DNA of 64,000 nt, from the NCBI GenBank assembly GCA_045614225.1, contig JAZLCO010000021.1:1-64000 (forward strand). The letters run 5' to 3'. How positions within the stretch are numbered: position 1 is the stretch's first letter; each line of letters begins with the position of its first letter. The position numbers were made by a program, and so were the translations under genes. Source of the DNA: UBA9715 sp045614225. GTDB lineage: Bacteria > Actinomycetota > Coriobacteriia > Coriobacteriales > Eggerthellaceae. Below are positions 42,878 through 51,974 of this stretch, piece by piece. The notes under the pieces were generated by a model that was given only the letters and a program-made list of their open reading frames with translations, searched no databases and was not told where the DNA came from.

Positions 42878-43348
42878 ATGAAGTTCACCGTAATCGCAGT
42901 CGGGAAGCTCAAGGAGCGTTTCTGGTCGGACGCATGTTCCGAGTACCTCAAGCGGTTGCAGCCCTACGCGAAGACGAAGGTCGTCGAAATTGCCGATGTC
43001 GACCCTGCCCGCGCGGGCGGCGAAGCTGCATCGATTGAACGCGAAGGCACTTCTATTTTGAAAGCGATTCCCGAACGCGCACACATGGTGTTGCTGGCCA
43101 TCGATGGAAAGCAGCGTTCGAGCGAAGGCCTTTCTCAACGCATCGACGACTTGGGGCTTAGTGGCGTGGGCGAGATAGTTTTCGTCATTGGCGGTTCGTG
43201 TGGCGTCAGCGCTGATGTGAGGGCGCGGGCTGATGAGACGCTGTCGTTCGGGCTCATCACGCTTCCGCACAACCTTGCTCGCGTCGTGCTGCTCGAGCAG
43301 TTGTACCGCGCTTGCAAGATATCGCGCGGCGAGCCCTACCATAAGTAA
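42878..43348 (+). CDS. rlmH: 23S rRNA pseudouridine-1915 N3-methyltransferase RlmH
   Basis: 156-aa SPOUT methyltransferase. Conserved KLKERFWSDACSEYLKRLQPYAK at the start, VFVIGGSCGVS for SAM binding, and the C-terminal ISRGEPYHK that completes the active site. Length is standard. It lies 15 bp after the LCP gene. Confidence 0.95.
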   Translation: MKFTVIAVGKLKERFWSDACSEYLKRLQPYAKTKVVEIADVDPARAGGEAASIEREGTSILKAIPERAHMVLLAIDGKQRSSEGLSQRIDDLGLSGVGEIVFVIGGSCGVSADVRARADETLSFGLITLPHNLARVVLLEQLYRACKISRGEPYHK

Positions 43349-43404
43349 CGGACATTCATGAGGAGCAGCTCCTTTTCAACGCATCGCGCAGAGCGGAGGA
43401 TGAA

Positions 43405-44190
43405 ATGAGATTCGTGTCGTGGAACGTCAACGGTATTCGCGCCGTCATGAAGAAGGGCTTCGAAGAAATCTTTGCGACCTTCAATGCTGATGTGTTCGCG
43501 CTTCAGGAGACGAAATGCCAGGAAGGGCAGGTCGACCTTTCGTTTGACGGATACCACGACTTCTGGAGTTATGCGGAGCGCAAGGGCTATTCGGGAACCG
43601 CTGTGTTCTCGAAGCGCGAGCCGCTGCAAGTGCTGCACGGCTTGGGTGACGACTATCTCGACAACGAGGGGCGCATCTGTGCGCTCGAGTTCCCCGAGCT
43701 GTGGTTTGTCGACGTCTACACTCCCAATGCGCAAAACGAATTGGCGCGCATCGACCATCGAATGCAATGGGACGATGCGTTCCGCGAGTTCTGCAAGGGG
43801 CTTGAAGAGGGCACGATGCCCGATGGGTCGACCTCCGACCCCAAACCCGTTGTCATGTGCGGTGATTTCAACGTTGCGCATCAGGAGATCGACTTGAAGA
43901 ACCCAGGTCCCAATCGCGGAAACGCCGGCTTTTCCGATGAGGAGCGCGGTAAGTTCACCGACTTGCTCGATGCGGGATTTACCGATACGTGGCGCATGCT
44001 GCATCCCGATACGACGGGCGTCTATTCCTGGTGGAGCTATCGCTTCAATGCACGCAAGAACAATGCGGGATGGCGTATCGACTACTTCCTCACGAGCGAT
44101 GCGCTGCGCGACAAGATCGAGTCGGCGGAGATTCACGGCGAGGTGATGGGCTCGGATCATTGCCCTATCGCGCTCGAGCTGTCGCTGTAG
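43405..44190 (+). CDS. xth: Exodeoxyribonuclease III
   Basis: 261-aa AP endonuclease/3' exonuclease of the EEP fold. SWNVNGIRAV, LQETKCQ (metal-binding Glu), CGDFNVAHQEIDL, and the C-terminal GSDHCPIALEL catalytic Asp-His pair are visible. RBS GAGCGGAGGATGAA precedes the ATG. Confidence 0.95.
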   Translation: MRFVSWNVNGIRAVMKKGFEEIFATFNADVFALQETKCQEGQVDLSFDGYHDFWSYAERKGYSGTAVFSKREPLQVLHGLGDDYLDNEGRICALEFPELWFVDVYTPNAQNELARIDHRMQWDDAFREFCKGLEEGTMPDGSTSDPKPVVMCGDFNVAHQEIDLKNPGPNRGNAGFSDEERGKFTDLLDAGFTDTWRMLHPDTTGVYSWWSYRFNARKNNAGWRIDYFLTSDALRDKIESAEIHGEVMGSDHCPIALELSL

Positions 44191-44238
44191 ATTTGATAAG
44201 ATGGTCAAACATTTTGATTGGCGCGGAAGGATAGTCGG

Positions 44239-44508
44239 ATGAAGTGCGTAATTTCGGTTTTGGGTAAAGATACGACGGGCATTGTCGCGGAAGTGGCGGT
44301 GGCGTTGCGCGAATGCGGCGCGAATATCGACGATATCAGCCAGACGCTGCTTGGTGACATCTTCTCGATGACCATGATCGTGACGCTCAACGCGGAAATA
44401 GCTGACTTCAACACCGTGCAGGAGCGCCTGCGTGAAGCAGGGGAGCGAATCGGTGTGCAGGTCACCCTGCAGCGCGAAGACGTGTTCCAGTATATGTACA
44501 AGATTTAA
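44239..44508 (+). CDS. ACT-domain protein (UPF0237 type)
   Basis: 89-aa single ACT domain (ISVLGKDTTGIVAEVAVALRECGANIDDISQTLLGDIFSM), a family thought to bind amino acids or act as small regulators. ATG 44239 follows GGAAGGATAGTCG. A partner domain is absent. The homologous family often has a UPF0210 neighbour, not seen here. Confidence 0.85.
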   Translation: MKCVISVLGKDTTGIVAEVAVALRECGANIDDISQTLLGDIFSMTMIVTLNAEIADFNTVQERLREAGERIGVQVTLQREDVFQYMYKI

Positions 44509-44576
44509 CGGGTGGAAGGACAACGCGACGGGGCCATCTTGCCCCAGACCACCTTCCTGTTATTCCGTAGAAACAA

Positions 44577-44604
44577 AAAAACGGGCGCCGAGGCGCCCGT
44601 TTTG
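44577..44604. terminator. Bidirectional terminator between the ACT gene and mscL
   Basis: AAAAACGGGCGCC, GAG loop, GGCGCCCGTTTT; A and T tracts on both sides let it work for both convergent genes. Confidence 0.85.
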
Positions 44605-44623
44605 CTTGCTTTCGAACCGCAGT

Positions 44624-45103
44624 TTACTCTTCAACCTTGGGGGTCGGGGCAGCAGGCTCGTCGAATGCGCCGGCGCAATGCGGGCAACGGGTGGCGCCTT
44701 CCTTGACCTCTTCGAGGCAGAACGGGCAGGTGGGCGGATCCATCTCCGGCTCGGCTTCGCCTTCCTCTTCCTTCTTGAGGACGCTGGAGCCAGCTTCCTT
44801 CATCTTGTTGATAGCCTTGACCAACAGGAACACGACCAGGGCAATGAGGAGGAAGTTGATGATTGCGGAAATGAAGCTGCCTACGTTGAAGCCGGCGATT
44901 GTCAGCGGGATAGCCACGCCGTCTTCGCCCGCAACTCCGCCGGTCAACAGCGTGATCAGCGGGTTGATGATGTCGGTGGTCAGTGCGGTGACGATGGCCG
45001 TGAATGCGCCGCCGACGGTAACGCCGACTGCCATGTCCATGGCATTGCCTTTATCAATGAACTCCTTGAATTCCTCAACGAGGCTCTTCTTCTCTTCTGC
45101 CAT
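44624..45103 (-). CDS. mscL: Large-conductance mechanosensitive channel with zinc-ribbon tail
   Basis: 159 aa. The MscL body is clear: EFKEFIDKGNAMDMAVGVTVGGAFTAIV, a first helix, and a second helix about residues 73-97. Instead of the usual short C-terminal helix bundle, residues 126-143 form a four-Cys knuckle pair (CPFC...CPHC; C126, C129, C140, C143) followed by an acidic Pro-rich tail. MscL releases solutes on osmotic downshock. RBS GAAAGGAAGCATT. Confidence 0.92.
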   Translation of the reverse strand: MAEEKKSLVEEFKEFIDKGNAMDMAVGVTVGGAFTAIVTALTTDIINPLITLLTGGVAGEDGVAIPLTIAGFNVGSFISAIINFLLIALVVFLLVKAINKMKEAGSSVLKKEEEGEAEPEMDPPTCPFCLEEVKEGATRCPHCAGAFDEPAAPTPKVEE

Positions 45104-45248
45104 AATGCTTCCTTTCTATTACGTTGGCATTTAGTTGCTGTTAGCGATTTTACGCTTGTCTATAATAAATGGCGAGAGAAATAGTATTTACCTTGCGACA
45201 GAATAACTAATTCGCAAGAAACTGGTCGACTAAGGAGCACTGCCTCAT

Positions 45249-46571
45249 ATGCACATAGGCATTAGCCTTTTGCTCGTTGCGTTCTTCCTTGCGATGAACG
45301 CTTTCTTTGTCATAGCTGAATTTGCCATGGTGCGTGTTCGCCCGTCGCAAATCGAAATGGCTTTGCAGGAGGGGAAGCCGGGCGCGAAAGCCGCGAAGCG
45401 CGTCACTGAAAACGTGAACGCTTACCTGGCAGCGTGCCAGCTCGGCATCACACTTGCATCGCTCGCACTGGGCTGGCTCGGCGAGCCGGCGTTCTCGGCT
45501 TTGGTCAGGCCTGTGCTCGCGCCGCTCGGATTGTCCAGCACAGCCATTTCGTCAATTGCCATCGCCATCGGCTACATCTTGATGACGACGCTTCATGTGG
45601 TCGTGGGTGAGCAGATCCCCAAGTCGTTCGCCATCTTCTCGACCGAACGATGGGCTTTGCGCACGTCGGGTGTGCTCGTCGTGTTCTACCGCATCACCTA
45701 TCCGATCATGTGGTTGTTCAACACGCTGACGCGAGGTGCCGTGCGCTTGGCGGGTCATGACCCCGACAAGGAGCACGAGGTCTACACCGACGAGGAAATC
45801 AAGTTGCTCATCGACGAGAGCACTGAGAGCGGGCTCATCGACCCCGCGCAAAACGAATATGTGGACAACATCTTCGACATCGGCGACAAAGACGCCGAAG
45901 CCATCATGACGCCGCGCACTGATTTGGTGTGCCTCGACGTCGAGGACACGCTCGACGAGGTGCAGCAGCAGATCAGGAACTACAAGTTCACGCGCTATCC
46001 GGTGTGCCGCGGCAGCAAGGACCGCATCGTCGGCTTCGTGCACGTGAAGGACCTCTACACCGCGCAGCCCGTCAAGCGCGTCGAAGATTTGCCCATCAGG
46101 CCGATTGAGGCGGTGCCCGAAAGCATTTCGGTCAGCAAGTTGCTGTCATTGCTGCAAAAGAAGCACACCAAGATTGCCGTTGTAGTGGACGAGCATGGCG
46201 GCACGTCCGGTATTGTCACGATCTCCGACGTCATGGAGCAGATCGTCGGCGCCACGCCAGACGAGTATGCCCATGCTGGCGTCGATCGGGTTGTCGAGAT
46301 CGGAACAGGTGATTTCCTCATCGACGGCTCGATGGCGATTGACGATGTGGTCGAGCTGATTGGCTTCGAGCCGGCCGAGGCAAGCGAGTGCGAAACGGCA
46401 GGCGGCCTGCTGCTCGCGTTGTTCGACCGCATTCCCGACGAGGGAGACGAGGTGTCGTCGGAGTCGGGTACTGGTGATTCGGCTACGTTCATGGTTGTCG
46501 ACATGGACAACCTGCGCATCGACAAGATTCGCGTCGTGCTGCACAAGGATGAGCAGCAAGAGGACGCATAG
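45249..46571 (+). CDS. HlyC/CorC (CNNM-like) transporter-associated protein
   Basis: 440 aa. A DUF21 membrane domain (residues 1 to about 190) opens with SLLLVAFFLAMNAFFVIAEFAMVRVRPSQIE. It is followed by a CBS pair (about 205-330: IMTPRTDLVCLD, KIAVVVDEHGGTSGIVTISDVMEQ) and the CorC/HlyC C-terminal domain (about 345-430). Family members are linked to Mg2+ or other divalent cation export. It stands alone with a start preceded by AAGGAGCACTGCCTCAT. Confidence 0.9.
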   Translation: MHIGISLLLVAFFLAMNAFFVIAEFAMVRVRPSQIEMALQEGKPGAKAAKRVTENVNAYLAACQLGITLASLALGWLGEPAFSALVRPVLAPLGLSSTAISSIAIAIGYILMTTLHVVVGEQIPKSFAIFSTERWALRTSGVLVVFYRITYPIMWLFNTLTRGAVRLAGHDPDKEHEVYTDEEIKLLIDESTESGLIDPAQNEYVDNIFDIGDKDAEAIMTPRTDLVCLDVEDTLDEVQQQIRNYKFTRYPVCRGSKDRIVGFVHVKDLYTAQPVKRVEDLPIRPIEAVPESISVSKLLSLLQKKHTKIAVVVDEHGGTSGIVTISDVMEQIVGATPDEYAHAGVDRVVEIGTGDFLIDGSMAIDDVVELIGFEPAEASECETAGGLLLALFDRIPDEGDEVSSESGTGDSATFMVVDMDNLRIDKIRVVLHKDEQQEDA

Positions 46572-46627
46572 CGAAAAAGCCGTCATCTGGCGTGTGGTCA
46601 ACTAACCGTCAGCTGCCGTATGACTGG

Positions 46628-47440
46628 CTATTTGATTTGAACTCCTGAGAAGCGTTCGGCGTTGCGCCAAAGAACCAGTTCGAGCTCATCGTCGGTCAAG
46701 TCGCAATGCAGCATTTCGTTGAGCTCGTGTGTCGGGTCCCACATCGGGTAGTCGCTGCCGTACATGACGCGGTCAGCGCCCCACATGCGGACCAGCTCGC
46801 GCATGTGTCGGCGGCCAACCCATGTGAACGAGCTCGATGCATCGACGTACAAGCGCTCGGGGTTGGGCCAGCTGTTCTCATGCATGATGTCGTAGCCCAC
46901 GTCGTAAACAGACCAACCAGCCAGGTGTGCTGCGTTCACCACCAGGTCGGGGAACGTTTTCAAGATATTGATGAGCCGGTAGGGGCTCGAGTAGTCGTAG
47001 CGGTAGTCGCCCGTGTGGACGACGAGCGGCAAGCGGCCGGCGATGATTTCGTAGAAGTTCATGAGCCTAGGGTCGTCCATGTTGACTTCTTGCGTGTCAG
47101 GATGAAGTTTGAACCCGTGCAAACCGAGCTCGATTGCGCGCTCTACTTCGGCTTCCATATCCTCGAACTCATGGTGCATTGTGCCGAAACCGATGAATTC
47201 GGGATGCTGGGCGCACTGCTCGGCGATGAAGCTGTTGATCGTCGGTACCGAGCGCGGGGTTGTCGCAACCGAATGGACGATAAAGTGAGTGATACCTGCC
47301 TCTTTATGGGTGAGCAGGTCGTCGACCGAGCCTTTTCCCGCCATGGTTTGCTCGACGCCATAGAAGCGCCCGACAGCTTCAACCGCCTTCAAGGCGATCT
47401 TCTCGGGATAGATGTGTGCGTGTGCGTCGACTATGGGCAT
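46628..47440 (-). CDS. Amidohydrolase family 2 metal-dependent hydrolase
   Basis: 270-aa TIM-barrel protein of the PF04909 group. Metal-site motif DAHAHIYPEK at the start; GFKLHPD, VVHTGDY, NAAHLAG and GSDYPMWDP place the remaining ligands. Substrate unknown; relatives are decarboxylases or lactonases. RBS AAGGAGACCGTC. It is divergent from the SEC-C gene by about 155 bp. Confidence 0.82.
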   Translation of the reverse strand: MPIVDAHAHIYPEKIALKAVEAVGRFYGVEQTMAGKGSVDDLLTHKEAGITHFIVHSVATTPRSVPTINSFIAEQCAQHPEFIGFGTMHHEFEDMEAEVERAIELGLHGFKLHPDTQEVNMDDPRLMNFYEIIAGRLPLVVHTGDYRYDYSSPYRLINILKTFPDLVVNAAHLAGWSVYDVGYDIMHENSWPNPERLYVDASSSFTWVGRRHMRELVRMWGADRVMYGSDYPMWDPTHELNEMLHCDLTDDELELVLWRNAERFSGVQIK

Positions 47441-47597
47441 GACGGTCTCCTTCGAATGCTGCGCTCGATTGTATATGATGTTGGTCGTTTGGCGGGACGC
47501 GAACGGCGCAATTAACGGGAGAGAAATTCCCCAACGAGAACCTGGGCGACATTTGGCCTACAATAGTGGTTCTGCGAGCGCCGAACAGAGGGAGCAC

Positions 47598-49310
47598 ATG
47601 GTTTTAAACGACGAACAGGTCAATCGATTCTTCGACACGATGGACTCGTTGCTATATTACGTCAACGAGCGTTTCCACGTGGTCAAAGACCTTTCGCTCG
47701 AGTCGGGCACCATGATGGACGACGTGAAGACGGCGATGGTTGCCCGCGAGCTTTGGAACAATGTTGAGATCATCGACGAGTTCGTGAGCTCGAATCCATA
47801 TGGGCTGCCGCAGAAGTGTCTCGACGTGGCAGCTGGATGGAAGTATGCGCTTCCTGATTTCTACACGCTCGTGCGCTACCAAGGTGGACGCGGCTTGCTC
47901 ATGAGCGAAGCAGGTGTGTTCTCGGTTTGCGGCGTGACCTATGAGCTCGAAAACGAAATCGGGCCTGCTCCTGCGGGCGTCGAGCTCGTGTTGTTGCCGT
48001 TTGATGATGTCATCGTCTACGACGGCTTCCTGCAGGCGTACGACCTTGGAGGGAATCAGCCCGACCGCGAGCTGCGTCGTATCCAGGATGAGTTTGAGCG
48101 TCGATGCGCTGATGGCATTGCCACGACATCGCGTGAATTCATCGAGCGGGCGCAGGCGTTTCTCGAAGCACAACGTGAGCTCGAATTCGAGAGCCTGCTC
48201 GCCGGACCCGTCGAAAGCGCTTCGTCTGAGGCAGGCGAGGCGCTGCCAAGGGGATTCCATCGTGGAGTGCTTGCCGGGTTGAGCGGGTTTGAGCGCGACT
48301 TGGCGATTGACGAATACCGCGCCAAACACCCCGAAGCGTTTGTGAGACCCGGCCAGGCAGACGTTGACGGGATGAATTTCGATGACGCACTGCCGAACGA
48401 ACTCGTGTCGTATGCCGACGAGATGCCTCAAGGTCTTCCGCCCGAATACCGCACGGCACTCACTTGCATCGATGCGGCGACCTTGCAGTACGGCATCGCG
48501 GCGGTTGCTGACGTGTTCGCCCAGTACCGCGCCCTTTGCGCCGAGCCCCTTTCCTATGAGGCGTTCCAAACGTTAGTGGCTTCCGAGACTTGGCGTACGG
48601 GTGCTGGCTTGTTCGATGTGTGGACGTATTCAGGCGTCGATTACATCACCCACTACTCGTTAAGCCCCGATTACGTAGCTCAGGAATTCATGCAGAGCAA
48701 GGCTGGGTCGTCTGGCTTGTTCGTCAACCGCGAAACAGGCGAGATTGGCGGTTCGCCTCTCGGTGGCCTGTCGGGCAGTGGCGGGGGCGATCTTGTCATT
48801 GAGCTGGGTCGTCTCGAGCAGTACAAGCGCGACCTGGTCGAGATGCGCAAGCGCGAGCTTCCTATGAAGCCGCTCTCGCGTCGCGTGCTCGAGCAAGACA
48901 TCGTGAGCGGGTTGCTGTCGGATCCGAGTGCACTGGCGTTGCGCGATTTCCTCGACGAACGCGTGCCCGACGGCGAGGACGACTACACGTTTGCCGACCA
49001 TGTGGTCGAAGACGTCATCCGTTCGTCTCTTGAGCTGGGAAGTCTTGAAGAGGTCTTCGCGTTTGCGGTAGATTTAGGCCTCGAGCATTGCTGTGCTGAC
49101 GAGAAGCGCTTAGCCCAGTTGCTGACCAATGTTTACAACGCGGTGCCCTCGTGGGAGAACAACGGTTGGTCGCCTCAGGAGCTCTACGAGCAGATGACCG
49201 GCCGCAAGATGTTCTACAACGCTGATGGCACCATCATGCGCATCGGTGCTGACGAGCCTTGCCCTTGCGGCAGCGGCAAGAAGTACCGCGATTGTTGCGG
49301 GCAATCGTAA
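47598..49310 (+). CDS. SEC-C motif protein of unknown function
   Basis: 570 aa. The only recognised element is the C-terminal SEC-C zinc motif PCPCGSGKKYRDCCG (about 554-568), as at the end of SecA, where it binds zinc and ribosomes or SecB. The preceding 540 residues are mostly helical and acidic with no family assigned. ATG 47598 is chosen because AGAGGGAGCAC precedes it; longer upstream frames have no start with a ribosome site. Confidence 0.7.
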   Translation: MVLNDEQVNRFFDTMDSLLYYVNERFHVVKDLSLESGTMMDDVKTAMVARELWNNVEIIDEFVSSNPYGLPQKCLDVAAGWKYALPDFYTLVRYQGGRGLLMSEAGVFSVCGVTYELENEIGPAPAGVELVLLPFDDVIVYDGFLQAYDLGGNQPDRELRRIQDEFERRCADGIATTSREFIERAQAFLEAQRELEFESLLAGPVESASSEAGEALPRGFHRGVLAGLSGFERDLAIDEYRAKHPEAFVRPGQADVDGMNFDDALPNELVSYADEMPQGLPPEYRTALTCIDAATLQYGIAAVADVFAQYRALCAEPLSYEAFQTLVASETWRTGAGLFDVWTYSGVDYITHYSLSPDYVAQEFMQSKAGSSGLFVNRETGEIGGSPLGGLSGSGGGDLVIELGRLEQYKRDLVEMRKRELPMKPLSRRVLEQDIVSGLLSDPSALALRDFLDERVPDGEDDYTFADHVVEDVIRSSLELGSLEEVFAFAVDLGLEHCCADEKRLAQLLTNVYNAVPSWENNGWSPQELYEQMTGRKMFYNADGTIMRIGADEPCPCGSGKKYRDCCGQS

Positions 49311-49365
49311 GTTGTTCGGGCGTGGATTGCGTCAAGAGAACCGTCCCCTGACACTGCCGACTTCT

Positions 49366-50208
49366 CTAGTGTTCCCGAACGACAATGTCTGCCATTTGCT
49401 GGTAAAGGGTTCGCTCTCCGTCCGATGAGGGGCGCAGGTCTTCGAAATTGCGTCGATCGACGTGGACGGCGGTCTTTTCGACCAGGTCGCGGCCAATTCC
49501 CGTGAGGGCGATGGTGTGAACCCGCCTGTCCTCGCGAGCGTGCGTGTCAGTAACCAGATCTTGCTCGCTGAGCTTGCGGCAAGTGTCGCTTACGACTGAC
49601 GGAGTCAGCTTGAGTTCCTTGGCAAGGTAAGATTTCGTGAGGGGACCTTTGACGAGCAGTTCGAACATGATGCGGAACTGCGTGTACGTCAACCCGAAAT
49701 CGCTCGTCGCCTTCCTGGTGATACGCTCGGCTTCGAGAAACGCCTCGAAGCAGGCGTGCTCTTCGAAGAACGCGCCGTTCTCGATGCGTACGATGCCGTG
49801 CCGTTGGTTCGTGAGCATCGAACCGGCTTTAATGGCGCTGCCCAACTCGTGCCCAAGTGGCCCGAACACCGCATTGCATGCTTCGATTAGGGCCAGATCG
49901 GCATCGACCAGCGCACGCATCCCCCGATCCGAGAGTCGAATGAGCTTTGTCGGGCCATGGTAGGTCCGCGACCGCACGTAATCGAGCTTTGCCAGATCGC
50001 CCAAGGCCTGAGAAAGCCGGCTCGGGCTCACGGCCAGCACTCGTGCAACACGTGCCTCTTCGATTTCGCCAGCTTGCTTAAGGCACGATAGCGTACGGTA
50101 CTGTACGAGGTTCAGGCCGCATTCGCGCCGCAGGTTGGTTTCAATTGTATGGTTGAGCAAGTGCACGAACGTCATGAGCTCCGATGACAGGGGGTAAAGT
50201 AGCTCCAT
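49366..50208 (-). CDS. Tandem (double) MarR-type regulator
   Basis: 280 aa, twice the usual MarR length. A first winged helix (about 30-100: LVQYRTLSCLKQAGEIEEARVARVLAVSPSRLSQALGDL) and a second (about 170-245: YTQFRIMFELLVKGPLTKSYLAKELKLTPSVVSDTCRKL...REDRRVHTIALT) occur in one chain, so it may act as a pseudo-dimer. It starts 10 bp after the radical SAM gene's stop on the minus strand, so they share an operon. Confidence 0.8.
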   Translation of the reverse strand: MELLYPLSSELMTFVHLLNHTIETNLRRECGLNLVQYRTLSCLKQAGEIEEARVARVLAVSPSRLSQALGDLAKLDYVRSRTYHGPTKLIRLSDRGMRALVDADLALIEACNAVFGPLGHELGSAIKAGSMLTNQRHGIVRIENGAFFEEHACFEAFLEAERITRKATSDFGLTYTQFRIMFELLVKGPLTKSYLAKELKLTPSVVSDTCRKLSEQDLVTDTHAREDRRVHTIALTGIGRDLVEKTAVHVDRRNFEDLRPSSDGERTLYQQMADIVVREH

Positions 50209-50218
50209 GTCAACACCT

Positions 50219-51562
50219 CTAGAAATCGACGTCGATATCGAAGGTTGCGGGCGTTGTGTGCTGCAATGCCAACTCGCGCAGCACGGGGCCGTCTTCGCGC
50301 ATTTCTGCGATGGCGAAACAAATTGCCACCGGTATGTCGGGCTGTTCGGCTGCGAGCAGCGGTATGGCCGACACGGGGAATTCGAGGCTGCTTTCCGCCT
50401 TGTCGCGTGCCAACTTGGTAATGCCGGCGTCGCGCAGGATGCGACTGGCCTTATCGCGGTCGGCGCCGAATACCTTGGCGGATTTGAGGAAATGGTCGCG
50501 CGGACTCATCTCGTGACGGGGTGACGATGCGGGAATGAACTCGTTTTGCTGATAAACTTGCCCAGTCAGCTTGTTCTCGAGGCTGCAGTAATGCACGCCG
50601 AGCTTCAGCCCGGCATCCATCGCCCATTCCAGCACGTCGAGGCACGCTTGCTCGCTGCCAGCAACAGGCAGGCCGCCCGAATACCAGTAATCGTAGAGAA
50701 CGCGGTACGCCGTCGCCTTGAGACGGTAGCCTCGTTTCGCGAATTCAGGGGCGTTGTGGAAGGGGAAGCACAGTTCGAGCAGATTGATGCCTGCGCATCC
50801 GATCTCGTCTAGCCGGACAAGCAGCGCTTTGACCTCTTCGACCTGATCAGGCATGACGGGCATCTCGACCATCACCGTAGGGAAAAGCTCGCGGCACATC
50901 GCCATGCGTTCGAGCGTCTTGTCGATGGCGCCCTGCGGCTCGTCGATCTTGATGCTGAAACGCAGTTCTTTAAGGCCTGTCGTAGCGAGCGCGCGAGCGT
51001 ATTCCTCATCGAGCCCAGCGCCCGACGTGTACAAGCGCGTGTATGCTTCTGGATACAACTCGCAGGCGAGCTCGAAAAACGCGAGCGTCTCCTCACGGTG
51101 CAGCAATGGTTCGCCGCCAGTGACGGCCAGATCGGTGTAGCGCGCGCCGTCATCATAGCGTTGCTGCAGTTCGCCAGCCATATCGTGCACATGGTCAAGG
51201 TAATAATCGTATTCCATCTGATTGGGGTTGAAGCAGAAGTAGCAGTTGCGTGGGCATTGGGTGGACGACAGGAACGTCTCGGTTCCCACACCCAAACGAC
51301 AGGTGACACACGATGGTGAGATCCAGCCGGTGTGGATGCTCTTGCAGTTATTGGCGACCTCGGCACCACGCAGCTCGAGTGCGTGGGCGCGCGCTTCGAG
51401 ATCCGACAGCGTGAATGCCTCATCGGCAGGTTCGCGTTCGAGTCCGAACTGCTCGATGGCAGTTTCGAAGTCCGTTTGGATGCCAGCGTAGACCTTCGCA
51501 TAGCGCCGCATGGCCGCGTTTGGAAGCGCGTTGAAGTTGTCGACCGTGACGTTTTCGACCAT
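50219..51562 (-). CDS. Radical SAM protein of unknown substrate
   Basis: 447 aa. The core cluster motif is C103-PRN-C107-YF-C110, followed by VTGGEPLLHREETLAFFEL. Three further Cys upstream (C73, C85, C88) could ligate another cluster. No SPASM domain is seen at the C-terminus. It is cotranscribed with the double-MarR regulator and lies next to molybdoenzyme genes, so a role in anaerobic redox metabolism is possible but not shown. Start ATG 51562. Confidence 0.8.
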   Translation of the reverse strand: MVENVTVDNFNALPNAAMRRYAKVYAGIQTDFETAIEQFGLEREPADEAFTLSDLEARAHALELRGAEVANNCKSIHTGWISPSCVTCRLGVGTETFLSSTQCPRNCYFCFNPNQMEYDYYLDHVHDMAGELQQRYDDGARYTDLAVTGGEPLLHREETLAFFELACELYPEAYTRLYTSGAGLDEEYARALATTGLKELRFSIKIDEPQGAIDKTLERMAMCRELFPTVMVEMPVMPDQVEEVKALLVRLDEIGCAGINLLELCFPFHNAPEFAKRGYRLKATAYRVLYDYWYSGGLPVAGSEQACLDVLEWAMDAGLKLGVHYCSLENKLTGQVYQQNEFIPASSPRHEMSPRDHFLKSAKVFGADRDKASRILRDAGITKLARDKAESSLEFPVSAIPLLAAEQPDIPVAICFAIAEMREDGPVLRELALQHTTPATFDIDVDF

Positions 51563-51974
51563 TGATTCCCCCCACTATGCACGAGCTGCATCAGCGCCCG
51601 ATATTTTGCACTTTGAAATCGTACGGGGAACAAGTCAGCAATTCAAGATGATGCGCAAGTACGACAGAATTTGTAGATTACATATCGAATAGTTCGCTTT
51701 CTAAAAAAGCGAGGAAGCGCGGTAGTGCTCCGATTTCGCCAAATGCCACGTCGAACTGCGCAATTTAAGCTGTATTCGTTGAAAACGCAGGAAAAGCGGC
51801 TTTTTTACGAAACGAACTATTGAGGTCGTACAATCGCGCCAGCGTTTCGGTCAAAGGACCGGTGGCATCCATGAGGGGGAGGCTGCCCGCCATTTTGCGA
51901 CGCTTCGGTGCGTTGCGCCCTTCTCCTGGCATGCCATGACATTTGGCGTCTTAGACGATGGAAGGAGAGGGTAT
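51563..51974. other. Intergenic region before the molybdoenzyme genes
   Basis: 412 bp between divergent radical SAM and molybdopterin oxidoreductase genes. Many short A/T runs (51703-51708, 51799-51806) suggest promoters, but no convincing -35/-10 pair with good spacing was fixed, and no coding frame stands out. Confidence 0.4.
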
